64,000 bases of DNA from Dipteris shenzhenensis. Taxonomy: Eukaryota; Polypodiophyta; Polypodiopsida; Gleicheniales. The stretch lies in the NCBI GenBank assembly GCA_047967505.1, contig CM106541.1. The stretch is one strand, 5' to 3'. A program made the translations under genes and the position numbers. Shown in pieces: positions 1-10,775 of the stretch. Each line of letters begins with the position of its first letter. Position 1 is the stretch's first letter. Under the pieces are notes generated by a model. The model had not been told where the DNA came from, searched no databases, and saw only the letters and a program-made list of their open reading frames with translations.

Positions 1-510
1 TTTGATGAAAACTTCACTGCAATTCTTATGTGTGTTCTTCACCCATTCTTGAAGTGTTCTTTCTCCCTTCCTCTTGTAGAGAACTGATGATGCCCTCCAC
101 TGTGGGTTGGGGAAGATTCTTCAAGGTAGTCACAACATAATCATAGTCTTGAGGCATACTCTTCAAGAGCATAGATATAGCATCATCTTCAGTAACTGGA
201 GAGTTGATTGAGGCCAATTGTGTCATAAGACTCCTCAAAGTATTAACATGAGTTGCAACATTGTCTCCATCCATCTTAAGTTCAAAGAACTTAATTTTCA
301 AATTCAACTTAGAAGTATAAGAGCTAGCACCAAATAACACATCTATGCCATGCCTCAAAAGGGGATTCCAAATTTGAAATATGATGCACATAATCATCTC
401 CCAAACCTAATGCAATAATTGCATAAGCTTTCTCTAGCCTTTTAGCATCTGCAAGTGTAGTTGAAGAAGTTGTATTTGAGTGGAGTATCACTCTATTGGT
501 AATGAAGGTC
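1..510 (-). pseudogene. Ty1/copia gag fragment
   Basis: Two overlapping minus-strand reading frames together encode part of a copia-type Gag (UBN2/gag-polypeptide family). The upstream piece (about 510 down to 330) has the helical segment ending in NLESPFEAWH. The downstream piece (397 down to 26) has KLKMDGDNVATHVNTLRSL and LLKSMPQDYDYVVTTL, the usual order in plant copia Gag. A frame change near 330-400 separates them. The zinc knuckle and pol would lie beyond the window edge. The N-terminus runs into the (TC)n tract at 527-592, so its true start is lost. The family is clear; which element it came from is unknown. Confidence 0.7.
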
Positions 511-523
511 ACTTTAGGTTCTC

Positions 524-526
<3 letters not shown>

Positions 527-592
<66 letters not shown>
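527..592. repeat. (TC)n microsatellite
   Basis: About 33 uninterrupted TC dinucleotides, followed by two TCTCGTG-type interruptions up to about 612. It abuts the N-terminal end of the copia gag fragment. ORFs through it are low-complexity artefacts. Confidence 0.95.
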
Positions 593-595
<3 letters not shown>

Positions 596-612
596 TCTCT
601 CTCTCGTGTCTC

Positions 613-899
613 TTCTCTTTTTCCATTGCTCTCTTCCAAAGTGCTCAAAAGTGTTGTCTAGTCGACCCATGGTATCAGTCTAGATTAGCTTTAGATGTAG
701 TTAAGAATACTTTGTGAGAGTTCTTGTGTGAGCGGGAGCTACAAGGCTACTCATAGAAAGAGAATGAACTAGAGAGATATGGACTCAAGAGTCTACATAA
801 GAGGATATCTACAAGAGGGAGAGAAAAGGCTCATGGAAGAGCTTGAAGATACTAGAGCTACAGCAGCATGAGGCTCAATGGTCGAAGAGATGTTAAATA
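613..899. other. Unassigned interval, no gene seen
   Basis: I see no coding signal. At 670-678 there is a plus-strand TGGTATCAG resembling the start of a copia primer-binding site, preceded by a CA dinucleotide-free junction (CCCA). No matching LTR copy was found, so it is not called as an element. Confidence 0.4.
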
Positions 900-1519
900 A
901 GGGAGAGGAGGGCTCCTTTTATAGAGATTTTGTCACCCTCCTTTACCCATTTACAATTGTTGCCCATAGATTCCTTTCCCTATCAATCACATAAGCCGTA
1001 TGTCACCATCCATGTACTTTTTGGCTACTCTTGCCATGTCTCCCATCAAAAGATGCTCAAGACTCTTAAGCTATTAAGAAAGTCAAGAGTCTCCCCACAT
1101 GGAGCCCATAGGGACCCTCTCTTTTCCATATGTCCACATCCTCCTTATTCCACATAGGAATTCTAGAAGGATTTCTCTTGACTCCACACTCCTCCACATG
1201 CTTGGCATGTGATCTCTCTTATATTATTGGAACACATGGACATGAGCCCACCTATTTATATGACTCACTCTTCCTATTTTCTAAAAAACCCTCAATATAG
1301 CATACACAAATAACTCTCACCTCATACCAAGGTATTTATCATTCATACACATGGTATTTACAATGATCTATTCCACTCATCCTCTTAATCCCATACAATA
1401 TCTTAGAAAATAGAAATAAGTGAGAGCAGCTAGGTTATCACTTGATACTCAAACTCTTATCAAACATAGAGGAAGACAATACCAATGCCAAATAAAAAAT
1501 ATCAAGTTTTGGCATCACA
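900..1519 (-). repeat. Candidate 3' LTR of the minus-strand gypsy element
   Basis: Read on the minus strand, a G-rich polypurine tract is followed immediately by TGTGATGCC, as expected for the start of a 3' LTR. A minus-strand TATAAATA box (complement of 1253-1260) lies about 260 nt inside, suiting a U3 promoter. The other LTR boundary is not defined, and I found no second copy near 16 kb, so the LTR call rests on position and the polypurine tract alone. Confidence 0.4.
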
Positions 1520-1533
1520 TCTTTCCCCCCAAC
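1520..1533 (-). other. Polypurine tract of the gypsy element
   Basis: The minus strand reads GTTGGGGGGAAAGA directly before a TG dinucleotide, and lies just downstream of the integrase C-terminus. This is the expected plus-strand priming site for reverse transcription of a Ty3/gypsy element. Confidence 0.55.
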
Positions 1534-1574
1534 AGATCCTCTCTAGTGATAGAGAGGGTCTGCTAGCGCTCATG

Positions 1575-2625
1575 GTGGTCGATCATAGAGGAATTTAAGG
1601 CGATACTCATTGTTGCATTTGGGTATCACCATGCCATCAACATCCTTAAGCTGATAGGTTCCATTGGTGAACTTCTTCTTGACTCGATATGGTCCCTCCC
1701 ATTAGCCGACAAACTTTTTGTCTAGTCGCTTGTCCAAATGGCTATCAAATCTCATGAAAAATCTCCTTCTACAATATCTTTCTTCTTGTGTAATTTGGTG
1801 TCAAAACAGGCCTTGCACCTTTTTTAAGAAGCTTCCAAGTTTTGTAAGGCCTGTAATCTGCATTCATCCAAGGCTTCTAGCTATACCAAGCATTGAGCAT
1901 AAGCATCCTCCTGTCCTTCTATTCTTGCAACAGTAGTGCGAAGACTATGTATCTCCAATTCAATGGGCAAAATGGCTTCTATCTCATACACTAGTTGGAA
2001 TGGGGTAGACCCAATAGTGAGCTTGTGTGTGGTTTTGTAAGCCCATAAAACTTCTGCCAAGTGCCTATCCGAATGCCTTTTCTTGGTGTCTACAAGATTT
2101 CCCATTGAATTGCAAATAATCCAATTATTTTCTCAGCTAAGCCATTACATTGGGGATAGTATGGCATGGACATGCTATGATTTATTTTAGCTTATGCACC
2201 ACATCTTCAATTAGCTCATTTCTAAAAGAGGTTCCTCGATCAGTGAGAATTTCCAAAGGACAACCAAAGAGTGACTAAATTTGCACTGAGAAATCTTGCA
2301 ATTGTGCTTGCCTTGCTATTGACTGTGGCCTTGGCCTCTACCCACCGAGTCTCATAATATGTGGCCACTAATAAATAGTGCTTGCCATGAGATGAGCAAG
2401 GCAGTGGTCCCACAAAGTCCAACCCCCACCTCTCAAAGGTCCATATGCTGGAATAGGCTTCAAGGGCCCAGGAATCAACTGTCGCCTTCCAAAGTTTTGA
2501 GATATTGTACAACTTTGACACCATTCATTTACATCCTTATGGAGGCATGGCCAAAAGTAACATGCATTAAGAATTCTCCTAGCTGTGCTTGCTGAAGCAA
2601 AATGACTGGAGCATTCATGACACAT
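1575..2625 (-). pseudogene. Gypsy integrase remnant
   Basis: Minus-strand integrase in several frames. The N-terminal zinc-binding region (2625-2480) ends in the CQSC pair. The catalytic core starts with WGLDFVGPLP (about 2440), where the Asp of the DDE triad is kept. The late core has EVLWAYKTTHKLTIGSTPFQ (about 2050-1985). A C-terminal segment near 1700-1580 reads FTNGTYQLKDVDG and EYRLKF, the usual tail of gypsy integrases, with no chromodomain visible. Frame changes near 2370-2520 and 2105-2240 break it. It would have integrated the element's cDNA and is not functional now. Confidence 0.8.
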
Positions 2626-2892
2626 TTCTAGGATTCACCTAGTCTCCATGGGATGGACCACTCGATGGAGCACCTTATCTTTTGCCAATCTATAAAGAAT
2701 GTCATCAACAATAGTATCGGGACATGCCTGTCTTACCAATCTCTACTTCTATTGTGGAGTTAATCCTCGAGGAAACATGCCTTCTTCCACATATTGCTGA
2801 ACATCTTGCAGTTCTAGCCATCTAGTGTCTACCAAAGAAACCACCCCCTGGTCTTGTACTATAATGGCTTGAGTAGCTAACTCATCTACTCT

Positions 2893-3113
2893 TTAATTTT
2901 CTTTTCTGTTTATATGAACAAACTTGCAAAAATCAAACTGACTACATAGTGCCATAGCCTTCTGATTAAGCTGCTTCAAATGAGGACTTCTTGTCTTGTA
3001 ATGTCCTTGCATTTGCTTTATAATAAACTGAGAATCTCCTCTTACTTCCAATGATTTAACTTGACTTTGAAGACAACCCTCCAAACCAAGAATCAAAGCA
3101 CTATACTCAGCTA
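2893..3113 (-). pseudogene. Second (archaeal-type) RNase H of the gypsy element
   Basis: The reading frame contains NVAEYSALILGLEGCL, LEVRGDSQFIIKQMQGHY and VHINRKEN, matching the extra RNase H domain that Tat-lineage gypsy elements carry between the RT-linked RNase H and integrase. The acidic residues in AEY and GDSQ are present. Copia element A1 cuts the coding region at 3118, just upstream of NVAEY, so the N-terminal strands lie across the insertion beyond 8612. A TAA follows about 2895. Confidence 0.75.
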
Positions 3114-3118
3114 CATTA
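3114..3118. repeat. Target-site duplication of copia A1 (CATTA)
   Basis: CATTA here equals CATTA at 8608-8612, flanking the TG...CA ends of the two LTRs. Confidence 0.95.
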
Positions 3119-3416
3119 TGTTGAGATATCAAGCTCTATCCCCGACATATCTCCTGGATGACTATCATTTATGTCACCGCCTATGTTAGTTGTACTCGTG
3201 GTGTAGTTAGACTACCACGTATGTTTTTGGTTTGGGTTCACATATGAACCACGTATTCTAGGTTTTGACATATAGGGTATTTCCCTCTTCTATTGTATTG
3301 TTGTTGTGTGCAAAAGTGAAGAAAGGCTTCACCCTCCAACCTTGTGTCCTCTCTCTTTTGTGTGTTGTGAAGAAAGCTGAACTTGAGTCTCCTATCTCTC
3401 TCCCTTATTCTTTACA
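3119..3416 (+). repeat. 5' LTR of A1
   Basis: 298 bp, starting TGTTGAGATATC and ending TTCTTTACA, identical by eye to 8310-8607. It contains the ATATAGG TATA-like box and the two inverted repeats described for A3. Confidence 0.97.
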
Positions 3417-3428
3417 TGGTATCAGAGC
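3417..3428 (+). other. Primer-binding site of A1
   Basis: TGGTATCAGAGC abuts the 5' LTR. It matches the 3' end complement of plant initiator methionine tRNA, the standard primer of plant copia elements. Confidence 0.9.
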
Positions 3429-3996
3429 CTTGTTCGTGGTAAGGAGCTCAAGAAAGAAAGCCAAGTTTGTGGTGTCCTGGTAAGAGGACCAGTGTTGCTT
3501 TCCTACTTCGAGTTTGGGAGCAAATCTTTGCAGGTAGCACAGCCAGAAGTGCAGGAGTGCACTGCTTCAGATTGAGAGGCCCTTCGCAGTGCGGCGAGAG
3601 CGCAGTATATGCTACGGGAGGGGGGGGAAGCCCTCGGTGACTTTATTTTTCTGATTTGAGGCCGTTTCGGGGCCCGTTTTGAGGGCGGAAGTTCTTCGCA
3701 GGCACTCAGAAAAAGGCCCTGTTTTTGCTGTGCGACCACTGCGCGCGGCCAGTCGGTGGAAAGGTGCCACAGAAACTGCGTCGTATGCCTGTGTGCAGAG
3801 ATATTGGGAGTTGCAGATTCATGCCTGTTGCCTGTTGATGCAAAATCGTCACTAGGAAGTGACTGTGTGGTGAAATACCACTTTCGTCAGTGTTGCAGAT
3901 CTGCCCCTGTGAGGCTCTTTGCAGAAGTTTTGCTATTTGCCCTTCTGAGGCATTTGCTGTGTTTACAGGTTGCTGTTGCAATTCGTGATTTGTAAA

Positions 3997-6900
3997 ATGT
4001 CTGAGAATCTGTCTACCATTGTCAGTGAGAAGCTTGACAAGAACAACTTCCAAGCATGGAAGTTCAGGATGACAAACTTCTTTATGGGAAAGGGAGTTTG
4101 GGATTACATCAGTGGTGAAACTGCAGAACCAGTTTTGGGTGCTGCTCCCACTCCTGCTGAATTGAAGGCCTTTAAAGAATGGCATGAAAAAGCCAGAAAA
4201 TGCCTGTATTGGCTGTCCGTTAGCATTTCAGATTCTATGATTGTGCATATACAGGATCTAGAGACGCCTAAGGAGGCATGGGATACATTGGTGAAGCTGT
4301 ATAGCACAAATACCAAAGCACGAAAGATGCAGCTAAAGCAGGAGTTGCACAATGTGCAAAGGAAAAATCTAAATATAAATGAGTATTCCTTGAAGGTGAA
4401 AGGCCTTGCAGATTCTCTTGCCTCCATTGGAGCACCTGTTGATGATGAGGACTTAGTGTCCGTGACCTTGAATGGTCTTGGGAAAGATTATGCACAGTTT
4501 CGGACATCCATTGGAGTCCGTGAAACATTTCCTGATTTTCAGGAACTTATTGCTCTCTTGCTGAGTGAAGAGCAAAGGAATGGTGGTTCAGCCACCTCAG
4601 CTTCTCAAGAGACTGCTTTCTACTCAAATACAGGTAGAGGCAGGGGTAGAGGAAGAGGCCGTTTTGGTGGCCGTGCAGGAAATCAGAACCAGCAGCAACA
4701 ACAGGAAAACCAGTCCTATGGAGGAGGACGTGGTAGTTCTAGAGGCAGGGGGAGCCAAAGAGGCCGTGGTTCATGGCAAAGGAACCAGCAAGTAAATAGC
4801 AGCACAGAATGCTATTATTGTGGAAAGCCTGGACACAAGGAGAATACATGCTATAAAAAACAGAATGACATCAAAAGTGGGAAGTTGCAGCAAAGCAACT
4901 ATGCATCATCAAGTGGGCATGGTGACGACAGAAATGAGCACCTTTTTGTGATGCAGCATATGGTTAACTCCATGTCAGGAGATGCTGTAGCTTGCAATGA
5001 TGTTTGGTATGTTGATTCAGGTGCCTCTAATCACATGACCAGTCATGGTGAGTGGTTTCATGATGTTAGAAATTTGGATAAGCCAGGTTATGTTGAAACA
5101 GGTGATGATACTGCGCACCCAATTACGCAGGTTGGTAAAGTGCCATTGGCTATGCAGGATAGCAAAACAAAGTACTTGGCAGATGTACTTCATGTTCCAA
5201 AAATCACTAAGAACCTGGTTTCAGTTGGCCAGATGGTTGAGCAAGGTCTGCAGGTTAGATTTAATCCTGATGGATGCTTCGTTGAAGACCTGAAAAATAA
5301 ATGCCGCTTGGTTGCGAAAGGCAACAAAAATGGAAGAATGTTCACCTTGGATGTTGATATGCCTGAGGTGAAAGCTGCTATGTTTGCGCATGGGAGAGGT
5401 GTCATTGCAGATATTGAGATATGGCACAAGCGCATTGGGCACGTGAATATACAAAGGCTGAAATCTATGCAAACGAAAAACATTGTTGCAGGTTTGCCTA
5501 AATTCAGAGTTGAGGGAATGCAAAAGGTATGTGAAGCATGCCAAATGGGTAAGCAGGCCAGACATGCATTTCCTAAAAATGCTAAGGTGAGCAGAAGACC
5601 TTTGGAAGTGATCCATTCAGATGTTTGGACAACCAAAGCTGCTTCTATTGGTGGATGCCATTATTATGTGACGTTTATTGATGACTACACAAGGAAGGTG
5701 TGGATTTATTTTATGAAGCACAAAAGTGAAGTGTTCAGCCATTTTAAGGCTTTTAAGGCCATGGTTGAAAAAGAGAAAGGTGTGCATATTAAAGTGCTAA
5801 GATCTGATGGAGGGGGAGAGTACTTTTCAGAAGAATTTTGTGAATATCTGAAAGAACAGGGAATTCAAAGGAAGTACTCATGCAGGTCTACCCCTCAGCA
5901 GAATGGGGTTGCAGAAAGGAAGAACAGGCATATTGCAGAAGTAGGACGGGCGATACTAAATGAGAAAAACATGCCTGATTATTTTTGGGCTGAAGCAGTA
6001 GCAACTGCTGTTTATATTATGAACAGAACCCCCACTGCAGCTGTCCATGGCATGACGCCTGAAGAAATGTATACAGGCCAAAAACCAGATATTTCTCACT
6101 TGAAGGTATTTGGTTGCATAGCTTATGTTCATGTTCCTGATGAGAAGAGAACAGAGCTGGATCCAAAGGCAGAAAAATGCATCTTTATTGGATATGCTCA
6201 GCACCAGAAAGGGTATCGCTGTTATAACCCTTCCACCCGCAAAATGCAAGTGAGCAGAGATGTTGTTTTTGATGAAATGAGCAGCTGGTATGCACCAACT
6301 GTTATGGTAGGAGATGCAGATGCAGGAAATGGGAATGCTGCAATAAATGCAGAGCAGCAATCTCAAGCCTTGAGTGGACCCAGAGAGTCCTCTACTAGTG
6401 GATCTAATGCATGGACAGGGAGATTGAGATCTAGTGAATCGTCACATGGCAGTCCTGATAGTGTTGTGCAGGTATCACATAAGGGAAAAGAAAAAGTGGA
6501 CCATACTCCAGTGTTTGATGTGTCTGCTGGTAGCTCTCATGTTGATGGAGAGTCAAGCGGCTCTGAAATGAGCCTTGATGAGGAACTTGGGATTCCTTCT
6601 GTTGTTACACCTGGTGCAAGGAAAAGCAGGCATGATTTAAAGATGCCTGCAACTGATCCAATTGTACGGAGGTCCACTCGTATTAAGTATCCAGTTGACA
6701 GGCTGAGATATGATGGGTATACAGCACATCACTATGCTTATATGGTCAAGGTTCTAGAGGAGCCAGAGCCCACATGTTTTGAGGATGCAGCAGGGCATAA
6801 AAATTGGGAAGCAGCTATGGATGAAGAGATGGCTACCTTGGATGCAAACCACACTTGGGATTTGATGCCTTTGCCTCATGATAAGAAGGCTATTGGCTGC

Positions 6901-8352
6901 AAGTGGGTTTACAAAGTAAAGCACAATGCTGATGGGTCTGTTAGCAGGTACAAGGCAAGATTGGTTGCCAAAGGTTTTGCACAGACATATGGAATTGACT
7001 ATGAGGAAACTTTCAGCCCAGTTGCAAGGATGGCAACCGTGAGAGCAGTAATTGCTATGGCTGCTGCAAAGGGATGGTCTTTGCATCAGATGGATGTGAA
7101 AAATGCCTTCTTGCATGGTGACTTGCAGGAAGAGGTTTATATGATGCAGCCAGAAGGTTATGAGGATAATGCACACCCCGATTTTGTATGCAGGTTGCGC
7201 AAAGCCTTGTATGGCTTAAAACAGGCGCCGAGGGCATGGTCAGACAAGATAGGGCAATATCTTGTCACTATTGGATTTCAGATTTCCAATTCAGATTTTT
7301 CACTTTATGTGAAAAGGACAAACAGAGGGATTGTGCTTATAGTCATCTATGTTGATGACTAGATTATTACAGGTGATAGTGATGCAGACATTAATGAAGT
7401 GAAGCTGCTGTTGAAGCAGAAATTTGAGATGAAGGATTTGGGAGAGCTGCGTTACTTCTTGGGCATTGAGGTTATTAGATCCCCGAGTGGGATATGGCTG
7501 TTGCAAAGGCAATACGGTTTGGACATGCTGTCCAAATATGGGATGACAGGCTGTAAGCCTATTTCTGTTCCATTGGAGCAGAATGTGAAGCTCAATGCAG
7601 AAACAGGTGAGCTTCTTGAAGATATTACTATGTACAGGCGCATAGTAGGTAGCTTGATTTACATGACTATAACCAGACCAGATTTGAGCTATGCTGTGGG
7701 GCTGGTGAGTCAGTTTATGCAGGCACCGAGGAAGCCACATTTGGATGCGGCTAGGCGCATACTGCGGTATGTGAAGTCCACATTGCATTATTGACTGTTT
7801 TATGAAGCTGGGTGTGCATTACAGGTACATGGATACACAGATGCTGACTGGGCTGGTAGTGTCTCAGACAGGAGATCTACTAGTGGTTTTATGTTTTCCC
7901 TTGGGAGTGGTGCCATCAGTTGGAGCAGCAAGAAGCAGCCAACAGTTGCCTTGTCGAGCACAGAGGCTGAGTACAGGGGTGCAGCAATGGCTGCATGTGA
8001 GGTAGCTTGGTTACGGAAGCTACTTGCAGATATGGGACAGTCAGTTCATGCAGTAGTTGTCATTCATTGTGACAACATTAGCAGCATCATGCTTGCTAAT
8101 AACCCAGTTTATCATGCTAGAACGAAGCACATTGAGGTGCATTATCACTTTGTGAGAGAGAAGGTTCTAGCTGGTGAGATTGATCTTGTCTATGTCAGCA
8201 CTGAGGAGCAGGTGGCTGATATCTTTACGAAGGCATTGGGTACCGAGAAGCTTCGCAGATTTAGGAGCTTGCTTGGTGTACGTGAGATGGATTTGAGCTT
8301 GAGGGGGAGTGTTGAGATATCAAGCTCTATCCCCGACATATCTCCTGGATGA
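3997..8352 (+). pseudogene. A1 gag-pol polyprotein with two in-frame stops
   Basis: One frame of 1451 sense-length codons from ATG 3997 to TGA 8350-8352, the same length as intact A3 and with no frameshift. It encodes Gag with an RG-rich stretch and zinc knuckle, protease (DSGAS), integrase, reverse transcriptase and RNase H. TAG at 7360-7362 falls at codon 1122, directly after the YVDD active site (TTG in A3). TGA at 7792-7794 is codon 1266 (GGA in A3). Gag, protease, integrase and the front of RT remain open, so truncated products are possible, but RNase H is cut off. The last 43 nt lie inside the 3' LTR. Confidence 0.93.
8301..8309 (+). other. Polypurine tract of A1
   Basis: GAGGGGGAG directly before the 3' LTR TG. 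It is also coding, contributing to the RGS of the polyprotein tail. Confidence 0.85.
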
Positions 8353-8607
8353 CTATCATTTATGTCACCGCCTATGTTAGTTGTACTCGTGGTGTAGTTA
8401 GACTACCACGTATGTTTTTGGTTTGGGTTCACATATGAACCACGTATTCTAGGTTTTGACATATAGGGTATTTCCCTCTTCTATTGTATTGTTGTTGTGT
8501 GCAAAAGTGAAGAAAGGCTTCACCCTCCAACCTTGTGTCCTCTCTCTTTTGTGTGTTGTGAAGAAAGCTGAACTTGAGTCTCCTATCTCTCTCCCTTATT
8601 CTTTACA
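8310..8607 (+). repeat. 3' LTR of A1
   Basis: 298 bp, identical by eye to the 5' LTR. The gag-pol stop codon lies inside it at 8350-8352. Confidence 0.97.
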
Positions 8608-8612
8608 CATTA
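8608..8612. repeat. Target-site duplication of copia A1 (CATTA)
   Basis: Right-hand copy of the 5-bp duplication. Gypsy sequence resumes immediately after it. Confidence 0.95.
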
Positions 8613-9148
8613 TTAGTTGTGATACCTGGAAGCTCTTGTCCTCTTGCCCATACTTCTTGATCTTCATAATTCATCAAGACCATCCCCTTGGCTCCTTCTT
8701 GGCATGAAGGACTAAAAGCTCCATAAAAATACAAGACAAAAGCTATTGGTGGTGTTTCCCTTTCATCATTAATGTCCTCCTTTTATTTATTTTCTTCTCT
8801 TAGATCCTCCCATCCTATGAGCAAATTTGCCATAGTGGACCTAGTGGTATTTTCAATGACAAGAGAAAGAGAACTCTTGAAGCTCTGACAACCATTTTGC
8901 AAATCTCCCCCCAGGATTAGGCTTGCAAACTAGATATGCTAATATAGACTGAGAGGTAAGGAAGAAAAATGGCTGAGATAATAAATAGGAGCGAGACTTT
9001 CTGATTGAAAACACCAAAGAGAGAGCTTGCGGCTCAATTTCTTCATATCTTGTTTCCACCTCTATAAGCTATTGGCTGGCATAATAAATGGGTTGCATTC
9101 TACCTGCCTCTCCTTTTTGTAGCAATACAGCGCCAACTGTATGCAAAG
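8613..9148 (-). pseudogene. RT-linked RNase H of the gypsy element
   Basis: The minus-strand frame 9059-8853 reads QALSLVFSIRKSRSYLL, then SQSILAYLV and GRFAKWLSELQEF, the standard second half of a gypsy RT-attached RNase H. The first half is degraded between 9059 and 9148. The stretch from 8613 to 8850 is linker leading to the second RNase H, cut by A1. Not functional. Confidence 0.75.
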
Positions 9149-9926
9149 CTACACTTGGATTGCATAAAAGTCTTTAGACCAATCAGGGGCCTTCAATATT
9201 GGGACCTTACTCATGTCCTCCTTAAGTTGTTGAAAAGACTCTTGCTGCTCCACACCACATTGGAAAGAAACTCCTTTTCTTGTCAACAAGTTCATGGGAT
9301 GAACTATCTCTCTGAAATCATCACAAAAGCATTGATAATACTTACTTTTTCTTAGAATTCTGTGAACACCCATCATACTATTAGGATTTGGCAATGCCAT
9401 GATAGCTTGAACCTTGTCAGGATCCATTTGCAAGCCTTCTTTAGACACAATATGCCCCAACAAGACTACTTTTATTTGAGCCAAATGACACTTGCTAGGA
9501 TTTAGACACCCTTTTGCTTCATCAATCCTAGCTAAGGCCATTTTAACTTCTCCATGTGATCTATGCACTGAGAATAAATGCAAAAATCATCCAAAAAAGC
9601 CCTTATGAACTTTCCCAAAGTAAGGTTCAAGGACTTGACTCATGAACCTTTGAAATGTACCTGGTGCATTAGTCAACCCAAAAGGCATCACTCTTTAAAC
9701 AAAAACTCCTCAAGGTGTGACAAATGATGTCTTCTTTTGATCTTCCTTCCGAATGAAAATTTGAAAGTACCCAGAATACCCATCACATACAGAATACATC
9801 TCATGCCTTGCTACTTGGTCTAGTATTTCATCTTGGAATGGCAAAGGAATAAGATCCCTTTTAGTGCATGCATTCAAAAGATGGAATTCCACACAATCCC
9901 GCCACTTATTTCCTTTCTTTGGTGTG
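9149..9926 (-). pseudogene. Gypsy reverse transcriptase remnant
   Basis: Minus-strand RT in three pieces. 9892-9710 has DLIPLPFQDEILDQVA and CDGYSGYFQIFI, with the first catalytic Asp region. Near 9595-9570 the frame reads FLDDFCIYS, keeping both Asp residues of the Y/FxDD box. 9583-9149 carries the thumb and connection (LGHIVSKEGLQMDPDKVQAI, then the fingerprint leading to RNase H). Frame breaks lie around 9700 and 9583. A2 is inserted at 9931, at the upstream edge of RT. Confidence 0.82.
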
Positions 9927-9931
9927 ACAAC
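9927..9931. repeat. Target-site duplication of copia A2 (ACAAC)
   Basis: ACAAC here equals ACAAC at 14907-14911. Confidence 0.95.
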
Positions 9932-10229
9932 TGTTGAGATATCAAGCTCTACCCCCGATATATCTCCTGGATGACTATCATTTATGTCACCGCCTATGTT
10001 AGTTGTACTCGTGGTGTAGTTAGACTACCACGTATGTTTTTGGTTTGGGTTCACATATGAACCACGTATTCTAGGTTTTGACATATAGGGTATTTCCCTC
10101 TTCTATTGTATTGTTGTTGTGTGCAAAAGTGAAGAAAGGCTTCACCCTCCAACCTTGTGTCCTCTCTCTTTTGTGTGTTGTGAAGAAAGCTGAACTTGAG
10201 TCTCCTATCTCTCTCCCTTATTCTTTACA
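9932..10229 (+). repeat. 5' LTR of A2
   Basis: 298 bp, TG...CA ends, identical by eye to 14609-14906. Confidence 0.97.
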
Positions 10230-10241
10230 TGGTATCAGAGC
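10230..10241 (+). other. Primer-binding site of A2
   Basis: TGGTATCAGAGC abutting the 5' LTR, as in A1 and A3. Confidence 0.9.
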
Positions 10242-10775
10242 CTTGTTCGTGGTAAGGAGCTCAAGAAAGCTAGCCAAGTTTGTGGTGTCCTGGTAAGAGG
10301 ACCAGTGTAGCTTTCCTATTTCGAGTTTGGGAGCAAATCTCTGCAGGTAGCACAGCCAGAAGTGCAGGAGTGCACTGCTTCAGATTGAGAGGCCCTTCGC
10401 GGTGCAGCGAGAGCGCAGTATATGAATGTTTCTGATTTGAGGCCGTTTCGGGGCCCGTTTTGAAGGCGGAAGTTCTTCGCAGGCACTCAGAAAAAGGCCC
10501 TGTTTTTGCTGTGCGACCACCGCGCGGCTAGTCGGTGGAAAGGTGCCACAGAAATTGCATCGTATGCCTATGTGCAGAGATATTGGGAGTTGCAGATTCA
10601 TGCCTGTTGCCTGTTGATGCAAAATCGTCACGAGGAAGTGACTGTGTGGTGAAATACCACTTTTGTCAGTGTTGCAGATCTGCCCCTGTGAGGCTCTTTG
10701 CAGAAGTTTTGCTATTTGCCCTTCTGAGGCATTTGCTGTGTTTACAGGTTGCTGTTGCAATTCGTGATTTGTAAA

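Larger units (their letters stand above)
3119..8607 (+). mobile_element. Copia family A, copy A1 (full length, two nonsense codons)
   Basis: A 5489-bp element with two 298-bp LTRs that read identically, 5'-TG and CA-3' ends, a primer-binding site touching the 5' LTR, a polypurine tract touching the 3' LTR and a perfect 5-bp duplication. It lies between the two RNase H domains of the gypsy host, in the opposite orientation. Its gag-pol frame matches that of A3 in length but has two premature stops. Identical LTRs imply recent insertion. Confidence 0.97.

Noticed and set aside
670-678. Plus-strand TGGTATCAG as a primer-binding site
   Set aside because: Only nine bases match, no LTR partner was found, and the adjacent gag fragment is on the other strand.
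480-717. Plus-strand Ser/Leu ORFs over the TC repeat
   Set aside because: They are produced by the dinucleotide repeat in all frames and have no other support.
3265-3483. ORF starting MTYRVFPSS in every family A LTR
   Set aside because: It spans the R/U5 and leader, is cut differently at each 3' LTR, and has no family match. An upstream ORF effect is possible but unsupported.
5190-5636. Minus-strand 130-148 residue ORFs inside A1, repeated in A2 and A3
   Set aside because: They recur only because the copies are nearly identical; they are antisense shadows of the integrase region.
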